NCBI GenBank assembly: GCA_902587145.1
Contig: CACIKD010000002.1
Span: forward strand, 1-64,000
Reading direction: 5' to 3'
From: an uncultured Pelagibacteraceae bacterium
GTDB lineage: Bacteria; Pseudomonadota; Alphaproteobacteria; Pelagibacterales; Pelagibacteraceae
DNA: 64,000 nt
Shown here: positions 17,632 to 28,166 of the stretch, piece by piece
Layout of the letters: every line of letters starts with the position of its first letter
How positions within the stretch are numbered: the stretch's first letter is position 1
Notes under the pieces: model-generated
The model's input: only the letters and a program-made list of their open reading frames with translations
What the model was told of the DNA's origin: nothing
Database searches by the model: none
Program-made: the position numbers and the translations under genes

Positions 17632-19362
17632 CTATTTCCAAGCTTTCGCGTATGGAACAGTTTTTCCTTGAGGTTTCTCATCACGTTTAGCTTTTGGTGA
17701 ACCTTTTTTATTTAACCAATAAGAAGCTTCTCTTGGTTTATTAAGTCTTGGTCCACATCCACCGTATGCGTTGTTACCTTTATCAGCAGCTTCCATACGA
17801 GACATAACTAAGTCCATCTCTTCTGCAAGACGATCCATAGCTTGTTGTGGAGTAAACGCACCTGAGTTTACATCTCCAATTTGTTGCCACCAGATTTGTG
17901 CAAGTTTCGGATAGTCCGGAACGTTTACACCTGTTGGTGACCAAATATTTCTGTTGTTTGATCTGTAGAACTCAACTAGTCCACCAAGTGCTGGTGCTCT
18001 TTCTGTGAAAGATTTGTGGTCTATTGAACTATCTCTAATGATAGTTAAACCTACGTGACTTTTCTTAAGATCTACTGTTTTTGATACAACGAATTGAGCG
18101 TACAACCATGCAGCTTTTCTATTTTTAACTGGTGTAGACTTAAATAAAGTCCATGATCCAGCATCTTGATATCCAAGCTTCATGCCTTCTTCCCAATAAG
18201 GTCCTTTTGGTGATGGACCCATTCTCCATAACGGCATACCCTTATCATCAACAACTTTATTGTTAGGATTTTTTCCTACTAAAGAAGCTGTGAACGCTGT
18301 GTACCAGAAAATTTGCTGAGCAACGTTTCCAGAAGATAGTGACGGTAGAGACTGATAGAAGTCCATAGCCGCAGCACCTGGAGGAGCGTAATTTCTTAAC
18401 CACTCATCCCATTTTCTGATTGCGTATACAGCAGCAGGACCATTTGCAGCTCCACCTCTTGTTACTGAAGCTCCAACAGGGTTACAAGAACCTTTTTCCA
18501 TTCTTATTCCCCACTCGTCCACTGGTATTCCATTAGGTTTTCCTACATCACCTGCTCCAGCCATTGATAACCACGCGTCAGTCATTCTCCAACCTAAGTC
18601 AGGAGCTCTCTTACCGTAGTCCATGTGACCGTAAATTCTAACACCGTCAATATTTTTCACATCTTCTGAGAAATATTTAGCGATGTCTTCATAAGCAGAC
18701 CAATTTAAAGGTACACCTAAATCGTAACCGTATTTGGCTTTAAAACCTTTTTTGATCTCAGGTCTGTCAAACCAATCTTTTCTAAACCAGTAAAGGTTAG
18801 CAAATTGTTGGTCAGGCATTTGGTATAAGTCGCCATCTGGACCTGTAGTAAACTGTTTACCAATAAAATCATTTAAGTCTAAAGTTGGTAAAGTAACGTC
18901 TTTACCTTCTCCAGCCATCCATTTTGTTAGGTTTACAGCTTGTTGCATTCTAGCGTGAGTACCAATCAAATCTGAGTCATTGATGTACGCATCGTAAATA
19001 CTTACGTTAGTTTGCATCTGTGTTTGTACTGCCATTACTACGTCACCTTCTCCAAGTAACTGGTGATTTACTTTAATCCCAGTAATTTCCTCAAAAGCTT
19101 TTGTTAAAACTTTTGATTCATACTCGTGAGTAGGAATAGTTTCTGACAATACTTTAATAGACATTCCTTTGAATGGCTTTGCAGCATCGTGAAACCATTG
19201 TAGTTCTTTCTCTCTTTCTTTTGCAGAAAGCGTAGAAAGACTAAACTCACCATTAGACCATTTCTTAATTGCAGCCATATGACCGTCTGCAATCGCATTC
19301 GAAATAGTAAGTATAGAAAATGAAACAGCAACAGCTATTATAGTTTTCAATGTTTTAAACAT
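17632..19362 (-). CDS. glpV: Glycerol ABC transporter substrate-binding protein (GlpV-like)
   Basis: 576 aa extracellular binding protein with signal peptide; operon context with glpS/T/P/Q/U and glpK. Confidence 0.8.
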   Translation of the reverse strand: MFKTLKTIIAVAVSFSILTISNAIADGHMAAIKKWSNGEFSLSTLSAKEREKELQWFHDAAKPFKGMSIKVLSETIPTHEYESKVLTKAFEEITGIKVNHQLLGEGDVVMAVQTQMQTNVSIYDAYINDSDLIGTHARMQQAVNLTKWMAGEGKDVTLPTLDLNDFIGKQFTTGPDGDLYQMPDQQFANLYWFRKDWFDRPEIKKGFKAKYGYDLGVPLNWSAYEDIAKYFSEDVKNIDGVRIYGHMDYGKRAPDLGWRMTDAWLSMAGAGDVGKPNGIPVDEWGIRMEKGSCNPVGASVTRGGAANGPAAVYAIRKWDEWLRNYAPPGAAAMDFYQSLPSLSSGNVAQQIFWYTAFTASLVGKNPNNKVVDDKGMPLWRMGPSPKGPYWEEGMKLGYQDAGSWTLFKSTPVKNRKAAWLYAQFVVSKTVDLKKSHVGLTIIRDSSIDHKSFTERAPALGGLVEFYRSNNRNIWSPTGVNVPDYPKLAQIWWQQIGDVNSGAFTPQQAMDRLAEEMDLVMSRMEAADKGNNAYGGCGPRLNKPREASYWLNKKGSPKAKRDEKPQGKTVPYAKAWK

Positions 19363-19459
19363 TAATTCCCCTCTGTTGTTTGTTAATTTATTAATTGAAG
19401 CAAAATAGAACTTAATTGTACAGACTTAATTCTTAAAATTTATACAACTATAAATTGTT

Positions 19460-20941
19460 TTAGTTAATGAGTGCTCTTTTAATAGCCTTTGACCAGCCTA
19501 TCAGAAGTGATTTTCTGTCGCTGTTTTTCATTTTGGGAGTAAATTTTTTTTCAAGACTCCAATTTTTAGAAATATCTTTTAAAGATTTATACACTCCAAT
19601 TTTTAATCCAGCCATGAATGCTGCGCCTAATGCTGTAGTTTCATGAACTTTAGGTCTATAAACTTTGACGTTCACTATGTCTGATAAAAATTGTGAGAAC
19701 CAATTATTCATGACCATTCCTCCATCTACTTTAACCATTCTTGGTCGCAAACCATCGTGTTTCATTGCTTCAAATAAATCATGTGTTTGATATGCCACCG
19801 ACTCTATCGTGGCCCTTACTATTTCCTTTGGACCTGTGTCTCTTGTTAATCCACTTAAAACTCCTCTTGAGTTTTGATTCCAATATGGCGCACCCATACC
19901 TGTAAAGGCTGGAACTAAATAGACATCTTTATTGTCTTTTAAAGATTTTAAAATCTTTTCAGTTTCATAAGCTTTTTTAAAGAATTTCATTCGATCTCTT
20001 AACCACTGAACACCTGCTCCTGCAATAAAAATTGATCCTTCCATAGCATAAGTAGTTTTTCCGTTAATTCTATATCCAATTGTAGTGAGCAGTCTATTTT
20101 TGGAATAAATTTTTTTGTAACCAGTATTTAATAATACAAAAGCCCCTGTTCCATAAGTGCTCTTTAATGAGCCTGGTTCAAAACAGCATTGACCTATTGA
20201 TGCAGACTGTTGATCTCCCACAACTCCAGCAATTGGTATCGATTTGCCTGTAATTGTTGGATGTGTAGAACCATAATCATCAGCGCAATTTTTTACCTCA
20301 GGAAGAATGTGTTTTTTTATTTTTAATATATTTAAAATTGTATCATCCCATTTATTTGTTGATATATTAAAAATCATAGTTCTACTTGCATTCGTTGCAT
20401 CTGTTGCATGGACTTTGCCTTTAGTTAATCTCCAAATCAAGAAACTATCAATTGTTCCAAAAAGAAGTTGTTTTTTATTCATTAATTTTCTGGCTAATGG
20501 GACATTATCTAATATCCATTTAATTTTTGTTCCTGAAAAATATGAGTCAATAGGAAGACCTGTTTTATTAAATATTAGAGTTTCCTTGTTTTGTTTTTTT
20601 AATTTTTTACAATATTCAGCTTGTCTACGATCCTGCCAAACTATTGCTTTATAAACTGTTTTGCCCGTTTTTTTATCCCATAGGACTGTTGTTTCTCTTT
20701 GATTAGTAATTCCAATTGCTAACACTTCGCCCCGAAATTTTTTTGCTTTCGAAATTACATCTCTTAAGACTTTTTTTGTAGTGTTCCAAATTTCTTCTGG
20801 GTTATGTTCTACCCATCCACTTTTAGGAAAATATTGTGTAAATTCTTTTTGTGATGAAAAAACAGGTTTGCCTTTTAAATCAAAAAGTATTGCTCTATTT
20901 GAAGTTGTTCCGGCATCTATAGAAACTATAAATTTTTTCAT
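19460..20941 (-). CDS. glpK: Glycerol kinase
   Basis: FGGY family: SIDAGTTSNRAILFD, NQRETTVLWDKKTGK, GDQQSASIGQ. Confidence 0.95.
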   Translation of the reverse strand: MKKFIVSIDAGTTSNRAILFDLKGKPVFSSQKEFTQYFPKSGWVEHNPEEIWNTTKKVLRDVISKAKKFRGEVLAIGITNQRETTVLWDKKTGKTVYKAIVWQDRRQAEYCKKLKKQNKETLIFNKTGLPIDSYFSGTKIKWILDNVPLARKLMNKKQLLFGTIDSFLIWRLTKGKVHATDATNASRTMIFNISTNKWDDTILNILKIKKHILPEVKNCADDYGSTHPTITGKSIPIAGVVGDQQSASIGQCCFEPGSLKSTYGTGAFVLLNTGYKKIYSKNRLLTTIGYRINGKTTYAMEGSIFIAGAGVQWLRDRMKFFKKAYETEKILKSLKDNKDVYLVPAFTGMGAPYWNQNSRGVLSGLTRDTGPKEIVRATIESVAYQTHDLFEAMKHDGLRPRMVKVDGGMVMNNWFSQFLSDIVNVKVYRPKVHETTALGAAFMAGLKIGVYKSLKDISKNWSLEKKFTPKMKNSDRKSLLIGWSKAIKRALIN

Positions 20942-21987
20942 TATCTAAAAGCCTCCCAATCAATCTCTAGTTTTTTATCTTCTACTATTGCATTAATCAT
21001 TGCTAACATTAAAGGTAATTTTTTATTGTCAAAATCTTCATTAACTTTTTTTGCAATTTCTTTTGCTAAATCAGCACCCTCTACAGTTACTTTTTCCATT
21101 TTCATTTTTTTGGCTTTAGAAAAAGTTAGTCCTTCACCAATGTAGGATCCCATTTTAGCATTTCTTCCACCTCCTGAACTTACATATAGATCACCTAAGC
21201 CTGCTAAACCTTTTACTGTTTCTTTTTTTCCTTTTAAGTGCTCAACAAATACTTCCATCTCATGTATCGATTGTTTTATTAAAGCTGAAGATGTATTTAA
21301 GTAGTTTTTTTCTCTTACCTCATTTGAAATATCATTACTACATAAACCTTTAGCTGCACCCACTGCCATGGAAAATATATTTTTTATTGCGGCTGAAACC
21401 TCTACACCATTTATGTCATCTGAAAAAGAAGTGTGGTAATAACTAGTGTTAAGCATGTCGGCAATTTTTTTTGCAATTTTAATATCTTCATTAGCTATAA
21501 CAACACTGCTGTGGACTCTGTTGGCTAACCCTGCGGCAAGACAAGGTCCTCCTACAGCGGATATATTAACTTTATTTATTCCATTATCTGATAATAATCT
21601 TTTTAATTTATCAACTAATAACTCATAATCATTTTTAAAAATACTCAATCCTTTTGTAAGCATAAGTAAATTTGGAATATTTTTATCTTTAAAAATTTTA
21701 CTTAGCTGTTCTGCAACCCATTCAATACCTTTAGAACTTATCCCTAAAACAATTAAATCAGCGCCGTTATTTAGTAAATTGTTAAAATTATCAAATTTAT
21801 GAATTTTGATCTTCTTATCTAATTTTACATTCAACCCGGGATGAAAGTTTTCTTTAGCTTTTAAACTATCAATAAAGTTATTTTCTAAATGTGTGCCAAT
21901 AATATTTACGTCATGATTATTGTCTATACAAGGTAAAGCAAATGCTGAACCCATAGCGCCAGCACCGATGATAATGATCTTCGACAT
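20941..21987 (-). CDS. gpsA: NAD(P)-dependent glycerol-3-phosphate dehydrogenase
   Basis: IIGAGAMGSAFALP, ISAVGGPCLAAGLANRVHSSVVIA, EVSAAIKNIFSMAVG. Confidence 0.9.
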   Translation of the reverse strand: MSKIIIIGAGAMGSAFALPCIDNNHDVNIIGTHLENNFIDSLKAKENFHPGLNVKLDKKIKIHKFDNFNNLLNNGADLIVLGISSKGIEWVAEQLSKIFKDKNIPNLLMLTKGLSIFKNDYELLVDKLKRLLSDNGINKVNISAVGGPCLAAGLANRVHSSVVIANEDIKIAKKIADMLNTSYYHTSFSDDINGVEVSAAIKNIFSMAVGAAKGLCSNDISNEVREKNYLNTSSALIKQSIHEMEVFVEHLKGKKETVKGLAGLGDLYVSSGGGRNAKMGSYIGEGLTFSKAKKMKMEKVTVEGADLAKEIAKKVNEDFDNKKLPLMLAMINAIVEDKKLEIDWEAFR

Positions 21988-21989
21988 AT

Positions 21990-23402
21990 TTATTCTTTAA
22001 ATAAAAGTTTTTTGAACAATATTAAAATAGATATTAGCTCAATTTTTCCAATAATCATAAATATAATTAAAAATAATTTTGTACTATTCATAAGATTTGC
22101 AAAATTGATATCACTCACGCCATATAATGAGGAATTTGTAGTATTTGTTAGTGTAAGTATAGATAGCTTAAAAGAACTTTCAAAATTTATATCGTCTAAA
22201 ACTAGTATACTAGATAAAATAAAAATACTTATAAAAAAGGATATAAAAATTAAAAAGGATAAGTTTATTATTTGATTATCTATTTTTTTTTCAGAATAAA
22301 AAATTAAATTGTTAAAAACATTATTAGGTCTTACTAGTCTTATTATTTCTGCTGCCGCTGATTTTATCAATATATAAATTCTTATAAACTTTATTCCAGA
22401 GGAATTTGAGATTAATGATCCACCCATTGCACATAAAAAAATAAAAATAATTGTTCCACCACTTGACTTTGTAAAAGAAATACCAGAATTGCTTATACTT
22501 GAAATTATATTGATTAAAATTTCACTTATATCTACATTTTTTAAAGAATAAAACATTACAAGAGATAAGATTAAAATGAATGCTATTAAAAATAAATCTT
22601 CTTGATGGTCATTTAAAATTCTTCTTTTGTTAAACAAATTAAATAAGAAAAAAATATTAATTGTTGGGATAAGAAGAGTTATTGCTAGAATATAACGATT
22701 ATCTTTTAAAAATATTTGGTCTAAACTATTAGTAGGAAGAAAACCCCCATTTGAAATTATTGTCATTGAAAGATTTAGCGAATTAAATAATCTTACATTT
22801 CCTATATTTAATATTATTAAGATTAATAATGTTAGTAACGAATAGACTAAAAAAATTTGAAGTAAAATATTTTTGGTGTTTGATTTTGAAAAGGAACCCA
22901 TATTTCCTGTGAATGCCAAATGATTAAGCCTAAAATTATACTGGTTATTTGAGAAAATAATAATTAAAAATATAAGAAAATATAAACCTCCTATCCACTG
23001 TGAAGAAGATCTCCATAATATTAAAGTTGGATCTAAATATTTTATATTCCCAAATATAGAAAATCCTGTTGAAGTTATCCCTGAAAAACTTTCAAAAACT
23101 GAGTCAAAAAAAGTTATTTGATAATTACTCAAATAATAAGGCAAAGCAATAAAAACAGATGAAATTAAGTATACTAAAATAATTAATAATAGTTGTTCGT
23201 AAAAGTTAATTTTTTTAATTGAATTTTTACCGTAATAACAAAAAAAAGATCCGGTCACTAAAGTAAGAAAAAAAGTTACAGTGTAAGAGTCTATGCTTAA
23301 AAAGTAATCAAAATATGTTGAATAAAGAATATTTAAAAAAGAGAGTCCAGACAGAGGAAAGGTAAATAGACCTAAATAAAATAGAATAGCTTTATAATTC
23401 AT
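21990..23402 (-). CDS. trkH: TrkH-family potassium uptake protein
   Basis: Trk-type pore features (SFSGITSTGFSIFGN, WRSSSQWIGGLYFL). Start trimmed from the 23447 call to MNYKAILFY to reduce overlap with NAD kinase. Confidence 0.8.
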   Translation of the reverse strand: MNYKAILFYLGLFTFPLSGLSFLNILYSTYFDYFLSIDSYTVTFFLTLVTGSFFCYYGKNSIKKINFYEQLLLIILVYLISSVFIALPYYLSNYQITFFDSVFESFSGITSTGFSIFGNIKYLDPTLILWRSSSQWIGGLYFLIFLIIIFSNNQYNFRLNHLAFTGNMGSFSKSNTKNILLQIFLVYSLLTLLILIILNIGNVRLFNSLNLSMTIISNGGFLPTNSLDQIFLKDNRYILAITLLIPTINIFFLFNLFNKRRILNDHQEDLFLIAFILILSLVMFYSLKNVDISEILINIISSISNSGISFTKSSGGTIIFIFLCAMGGSLISNSSGIKFIRIYILIKSAAAEIIRLVRPNNVFNNLIFYSEKKIDNQIINLSFLIFISFFISIFILSSILVLDDINFESSFKLSILTLTNTTNSSLYGVSDINFANLMNSTKLFLIIFMIIGKIELISILILFKKLLFKE

Positions 23403-23412
23403 GTGAATATTG

Positions 23413-24189
23413 TTATCTTTTTGAACTTTGCTGTCTCTTAATCTCACTTCTAATTCTTTTTACTAAACTTCTACTTGTATCAAACAATAATTTAATATTT
23501 ATTTTTTTATTTCTTTTAATTGATAAGCTTTTAACATTTCTCAATTCAATATTATCAGCAACAGCTGCTATTGGTCTTTTTTTTGAATTAAGATTTTTTA
23601 TTTTAACAATTGACTTATTAGAAATAATTTTACCTTTCCATCTTCTGGGTCTAAAAGGGCTGATAGGAGTGATGGCTAACTTTCCAGAATTTAAAGATAA
23701 AATTGGCCCATGAACAGAAAGATTGTATGCGGTGCTTCCAGCAGGTGTTGAAACAAGCACTCCATCACCTATTAGTTTTTTTATAATTTGTTTTTTTCCT
23801 ACTGAAATATTAAGAGAGGCAGTTTGTTTGCTTTGTCTAAAAATTGAAATTTCATTTATTGCTAATAATTTTTTTTTCAAACCATTTCCATATGAACAAT
23901 TTACAGAAAGGCTACTTATAGTGGTCTTTTTTGATTTTAATATCTTTCGCTCAAGATAATCAATGTTTGAATTGTTCATCAAAAATCCGAAGGTTCCACA
24001 ATTAACACCATAGAATGGTTTATTAAATTTGTAATATTTTTTTAAATTCTTCAACATAAAACCGTCACCACCAAAAACAATAATGCAAGAAGACTTTAGA
24101 GGAGAAAAATTTTTAAATATTTTAGAAAGTTTTTTTTTAAAGTTTTGCGATTTTTTATTTTTGTCGAAAACGAAATGGAATTTATTCAT
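23413..24189 (-). CDS. nadK: NAD kinase
   Basis: FGGDGFMLKNLKK, GVNCGTFGFLMN, GDGVLVSTPAGSTAYNLSVHGP. Confidence 0.93.
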   Translation of the reverse strand: MNKFHFVFDKNKKSQNFKKKLSKIFKNFSPLKSSCIIVFGGDGFMLKNLKKYYKFNKPFYGVNCGTFGFLMNNSNIDYLERKILKSKKTTISSLSVNCSYGNGLKKKLLAINEISIFRQSKQTASLNISVGKKQIIKKLIGDGVLVSTPAGSTAYNLSVHGPILSLNSGKLAITPISPFRPRRWKGKIISNKSIVKIKNLNSKKRPIAAVADNIELRNVKSLSIKRNKKINIKLLFDTSRSLVKRIRSEIKRQQSSKR

Positions 24190-24194
24190 ATTAG

Positions 24195-24280
24195 TGGTGC
24201 CCTCGGCCAGACTCGAACTGGCACTCCCAAAAGGGCAAGGATTTTAAGTCCTTTGTGTCTACCAATTTCACCACGAGGGC
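24195..24280 (-). tRNA. tRNA-Leu (anticodon UAA), CCA encoded
   Basis: Reverse complement GCCCTCGTGGTGAAATTGGTAGACACAAAGGACTTAAAATCCTTGCCCTTTTGGGAGTGCCAGTTCGAGTCTGGCCGAGGGCACCA folds as a class II cloverleaf. Confidence 0.96.
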
Positions 24281-24316
24281 CCTATTCATATTTTATCAAT
24301 GTTATTACTATTAAAC

Positions 24317-25417
24317 TCAGTTGATTAATTCAATTAAATTTTTTGAAATATGTCTAATTTCATTTTCTTTTAAACCAGGATATATGGGTAAACAAATAAT
24401 ATTTTTTGAAATCGTGTCAGAAATTTTTATTTCTTTAGATTTAAAGTTTTTGTAAATTTTAAGTTGATTTGGTGAATAGAACCCATTCCTAGTTTCTATT
24501 TTTCTTTTTAATAATTTTTTAATTAAATTATCTCTATTTAATTTCTTTTTTGAACTTAAAGTAACACACAATGTCCATATCATAGGATTTACTTTATTAG
24601 AAAATTTTTGAAGACTTATATCTTTGCAGTCTTTTAAATAATTTTGATATAATTTAAAAACTTTTTTTCTTTCGTTTTTAAAAAAATTGATCCTTTTGAG
24701 TTGTGAATATCCAATAGCTGCTTGTAAATTAGTTAACCTAAAATTGCTACCTGGCAAGATATGAAAATATCTTTTTTTATCTACACCGTGATTTCTTATC
24801 ATTGAAAGTTTTTTAAAATGAGATTGAGGTTTTTTTGTTGTTATCATGCCTCCTTCTCCTGTTGTTACAGATTTAGTTGCCTGAAAACTAAAAGTTCCAA
24901 AATCACCAAAGGTTCCTGCTTGTTTGTTGTTTAAGGTAGAGCCTAATGACTCAGCAGCATCCTCAAGAATATTCAAATTATGTTTTTTTGAAATTTTAAA
25001 TATTTCTTTAAAATCACAAATATTACCGTAAGTATTAATAACAACTAATAACTTTGTTTTTTTTGTTATTTGCTTTTCAATTTTTTCAACATCAATACAT
25101 AAACTGTCAGGATCTACATCTACAAATTTTGGTTTATATCCGTATTTGAGTGCTAAATTTGAAGCAGCCATATATCCATATCCAGGAAAAATTATTTCAT
25201 CACCCGGTTTCAAACTTAGTGATTGATAGACTAAATCGATGGCAGAAGTTCCATTATTAACGCTTAAAGCTTTATTGCAATTTAAAAACTTAGCAAAATT
25301 TTTTTCAAAGCTGTCTACATAAAAACCACCTGATATCCATGTTGAGTCGAACGCTTTGATTAAATGTTTTTTATCTACATTAATTAAACTAGGTTTCGCG
25401 TAAGGTATAAATTTCAT
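24317..25417 (-). CDS. DegT/DnrJ/EryC1 family sugar aminotransferase
   Basis: NNGTSAIDLVYQSLSLKPGDEIIFPGYGYMAASN, FSFQATKSVTTGEGGM. Start trimmed to MKFIPYAKPSL. Confidence 0.88.
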   Translation of the reverse strand: MKFIPYAKPSLINVDKKHLIKAFDSTWISGGFYVDSFEKNFAKFLNCNKALSVNNGTSAIDLVYQSLSLKPGDEIIFPGYGYMAASNLALKYGYKPKFVDVDPDSLCIDVEKIEKQITKKTKLLVVINTYGNICDFKEIFKISKKHNLNILEDAAESLGSTLNNKQAGTFGDFGTFSFQATKSVTTGEGGMITTKKPQSHFKKLSMIRNHGVDKKRYFHILPGSNFRLTNLQAAIGYSQLKRINFFKNERKKVFKLYQNYLKDCKDISLQKFSNKVNPMIWTLCVTLSSKKKLNRDNLIKKLLKRKIETRNGFYSPNQLKIYKNFKSKEIKISDTISKNIICLPIYPGLKENEIRHISKNLIELIN

Positions 25418-25689
25418 TTGTATAAAAATTTTTTTATTACAGAATATATTTATCAATATCTGTAATAAAAGATAAATGCAAAATAAAAATTAGTTACACA
25501 ATCTCAATGTTTTAATATTTTTCTCCTTAATTTTTAACTCTAATTCTCTGCTAGGATACGAATAGACATTTAATTTTGCCGTATTACTAGATTTCGGATA
25601 ATTTTTTTTAATTTTTTTAGTCTGCTTGAGAAAATTTGAATTAATAATTTTTGATCTTAAACATTCGTCGTAAATTATTAAGTATTTTA

Positions 25690-26385
25690 TTAAGAGCTTA
25701 TTTTAAGTTTAATGACTTCTATAAAATATTTGTAGGCCATTTGAAAAAATTTTGATTTAGATTTACCTCTGGTTCTTGTTGTGTATCGTGCTGGAATTTC
25801 AACAATAGAAAAATCTTTTTTTTTAGCAAAATACAGTAATCTAAAATAGTAATCTCCATAACCATAAAAAATTCTCTCATAAGGAAGTTTCATTAAATTC
25901 TTACGTTCAATACAAAAAAATCCACCAAGATTGTCTTCAATTTTTGTTTGTAAAATAAATTTTATCATTTTGTTGTATAACCGACTTAGAATATAATGCA
26001 TTGTACTTTCCATTGATCCGCCTTTGCAAAATCTTGAGCCACTTATAATATTATACTTTGCATTCATACTTAACATTTGTTTAATAAGATTTGGATCATG
26101 TGTAAAATCAGTATCCATTATTACAACGTATTCCCCTTTTGCATTTTCAATACCTTCTCTAATAGAATTAGCTAATCCGTAATTTGTTTTTCTAAGTATC
26201 ATTATGATATTTTTATCATTGATAAAATATTCTTTACATTTTTCAAAAGTCTTATCTGGGCTGTTGTCATCAACAACTATTATTTCATATGTATAGCTTT
26301 GAATAACATCCTTAATTTTATTTATAAGATCTATAATGTTATCTTTTTCATTATAGGTAGGTAATACAATAGAGAGGTTTGTCAT
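25690..26385 (-). CDS. Glycosyltransferase family 2 (dolichol-phosphate mannosyltransferase-like)
   Basis: LSIVLPTYNEKDNI, EIIVVDDNSPDKT, YVVIMDTDFTHDP. Confidence 0.88.
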   Translation of the reverse strand: MTNLSIVLPTYNEKDNIIDLINKIKDVIQSYTYEIIVVDDNSPDKTFEKCKEYFINDKNIIMILRKTNYGLANSIREGIENAKGEYVVIMDTDFTHDPNLIKQMLSMNAKYNIISGSRFCKGGSMESTMHYILSRLYNKMIKFILQTKIEDNLGGFFCIERKNLMKLPYERIFYGYGDYYFRLLYFAKKKDFSIVEIPARYTTRTRGKSKSKFFQMAYKYFIEVIKLKISS

Positions 26386-26407
26386 GATTTTAATTTAAAG
26401 TTAAGTA

Positions 26408-27250
26408 TTAACCTTTAACAACTTTGTGTTTTTGCTTACCTAATTTATCTATTCCTAAGATAAGTTCCTCACCACCCCTTAAAAATTTTGGTGGCTTCAT
26501 GTTTTCACCAACACCGTTAGGTGTTCCAGTGCAGCATATATCGCCAGGGTATAAAGTCATACAGTTGCTCATGTAAGAAACAAGCTGTTCAATGTTAAAT
26601 ATCATATCTTTAGTGTTTCCAGTTTGCATTCTTTCACCATTTACATCCAAAAACATATTAAGGTTATTGTAATCTTTAACCTCATCTTTTGTTAAAATAT
26701 ATGGTCCAATCGGTCCGAAAGTATCAAAACCTTTTCCTTTATCCCAAGTAAGACCTTTATTTTTTTGAAATTCTCTTTCACTAACATCAGTGACAAGAAA
26801 AAAACCAAGAACATAATCAAGCGCATTTTTTTCCTCAACATATTTAGCTTTTTTTCCTATCACAAAACCAATCTCAACTTCCCAATCTGTATGGTTTGAG
26901 TTTTTTGGAACTTCTATGTTATCGTTAGGTCCAACAATACAATTAGTAAATTTTGAAAATATAATCGGTTCTTTAGGAATTGGTAAATTTTGCTCTGTTG
27001 CATGATCTTTAAAATTCAGACCGATTCCCAAAAACTTCGAAGGATTTTTTACACAAGCTCCAATTCTAGAGTTTGCATCAAGAGTTGGTAAGTCTTTAAT
27101 ATTTAATTTTTTTATTTTTTCAATAGTTTCAAAGTTTAAATTTTCAGGATTAAGATCAGATATTGCGCTAGATAGATCTTTATATGAGCCATCTTTATCT
27201 ATAATTGCAGGTTTTTCTTTATCTAGTTCACCAATTCTACAGAGTTTCAT
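26408..27250 (-). CDS. Fumarylacetoacetate hydrolase family protein
   Basis: IGVGLNFKDH-like LGIGLNFKDHATE, DWEVEIGFVIGK, DICCTGTPNGVGE. Confidence 0.88.
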   Translation of the reverse strand: MKLCRIGELDKEKPAIIDKDGSYKDLSSAISDLNPENLNFETIEKIKKLNIKDLPTLDANSRIGACVKNPSKFLGIGLNFKDHATEQNLPIPKEPIIFSKFTNCIVGPNDNIEVPKNSNHTDWEVEIGFVIGKKAKYVEEKNALDYVLGFFLVTDVSEREFQKNKGLTWDKGKGFDTFGPIGPYILTKDEVKDYNNLNMFLDVNGERMQTGNTKDMIFNIEQLVSYMSNCMTLYPGDICCTGTPNGVGENMKPPKFLRGGEELILGIDKLGKQKHKVVKG

Positions 27251-27254
27251 ATTT

Positions 27255-28166
27255 TTATTTATTTAAGTTTCTTAAACTTTTTTCTATAATTTTTCCCTCT
27301 AATGACTTTATATTAACCTTTATATTTTTATCAACTCTCATATCTACCCCGTTTTTCCATATTCCAGCCGCTAAGTGCATAATTCCTATCTCATTATTCG
27401 GAATATTTGGTTCTTTAAAAGTTTTATTCTTTTCGTCATAAACCGGAAGAAGATGACTTGTTATCCAATTGTGGCTAATGGGTAGAAATTCAGTTTCTAC
27501 ATTATCTATATAAACTGTCATATTTATCGCTAAACCCTCTGATCCAAACACTCTGCCTTTAGCTAACGTTTTTTTTAAATTTTTTTGCCATACGTCCCAA
27601 CAAGAAGATTGTTTCATTAAAGAGAAAACCCCTATATTTAAATGAGGGGCAAAAGCAATTTTTCTAGCATCTTGCTCTAAAAGTCCTGACATTTTCGCAT
27701 GTTTATAATTTTGAGTTTTAATCGCTGCAAGTTTTCCAAATATCCAATTTACTTTAGCTAAATTTCTGTATCCTGGTCCTATTGATTGAGTGATACCTAG
27801 TTTGTTGTTTTCACAAGCTTTAAAATAATTTTCAATACACTCCCAAGAGTTTACCCAAGCATCGCAATCTATCCATAAATACTTATCATAATTAGGGAAA
27901 TATTTTGGAAGGAAGGCTCTTGAGATTTGGCTTTTTAACCATTCTTTTCCTTTTTTATAAAAAGGGATATTTATATCCCAGTCTGCTTTTTTAATTTCAT
28001 CAACCTGTGTACTAATTAATTCTATTTGATCAGATGATAATCCAGCATCCAATAAACAAATATCAATATTTTCACTTTGTTTGAATCTTCTTATTGAATG
28101 AATTAATTCCTCAAGTAACGGAAAATAATTTGAGTCTGAAAGAGTAACGATCGTTTTTTTTGTCAT
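27255..28166 (-). CDS. Glycosyltransferase-like protein (GT8-like)
   Basis: N-terminal nucleotide-sugar fold and a DxD motif (YLWIDCDAWVNS). Confidence 0.6.
   Translation of the reverse strand: MTKKTIVTLSDSNYFPLLEELIHSIRRFKQSENIDICLLDAGLSSDQIELISTQVDEIKKADWDINIPFYKKGKEWLKSQISRAFLPKYFPNYDKYLWIDCDAWVNSWECIENYFKACENNKLGITQSIGPGYRNLAKVNWIFGKLAAIKTQNYKHAKMSGLLEQDARKIAFAPHLNIGVFSLMKQSSCWDVWQKNLKKTLAKGRVFGSEGLAINMTVYIDNVETEFLPISHNWITSHLLPVYDEKNKTFKEPNIPNNEIGIMHLAAGIWKNGVDMRVDKNIKVNIKSLEGKIIEKSLRNLNK

Noticed and set aside
19104-19331. ORF 19104..19331 - inside glpV
   Set aside because: Alternate frame within the well-supported GlpV coding region.
20307-20654. 115-aa ORF antisense to glpK
   Set aside because: Shadow frame of GlpK.
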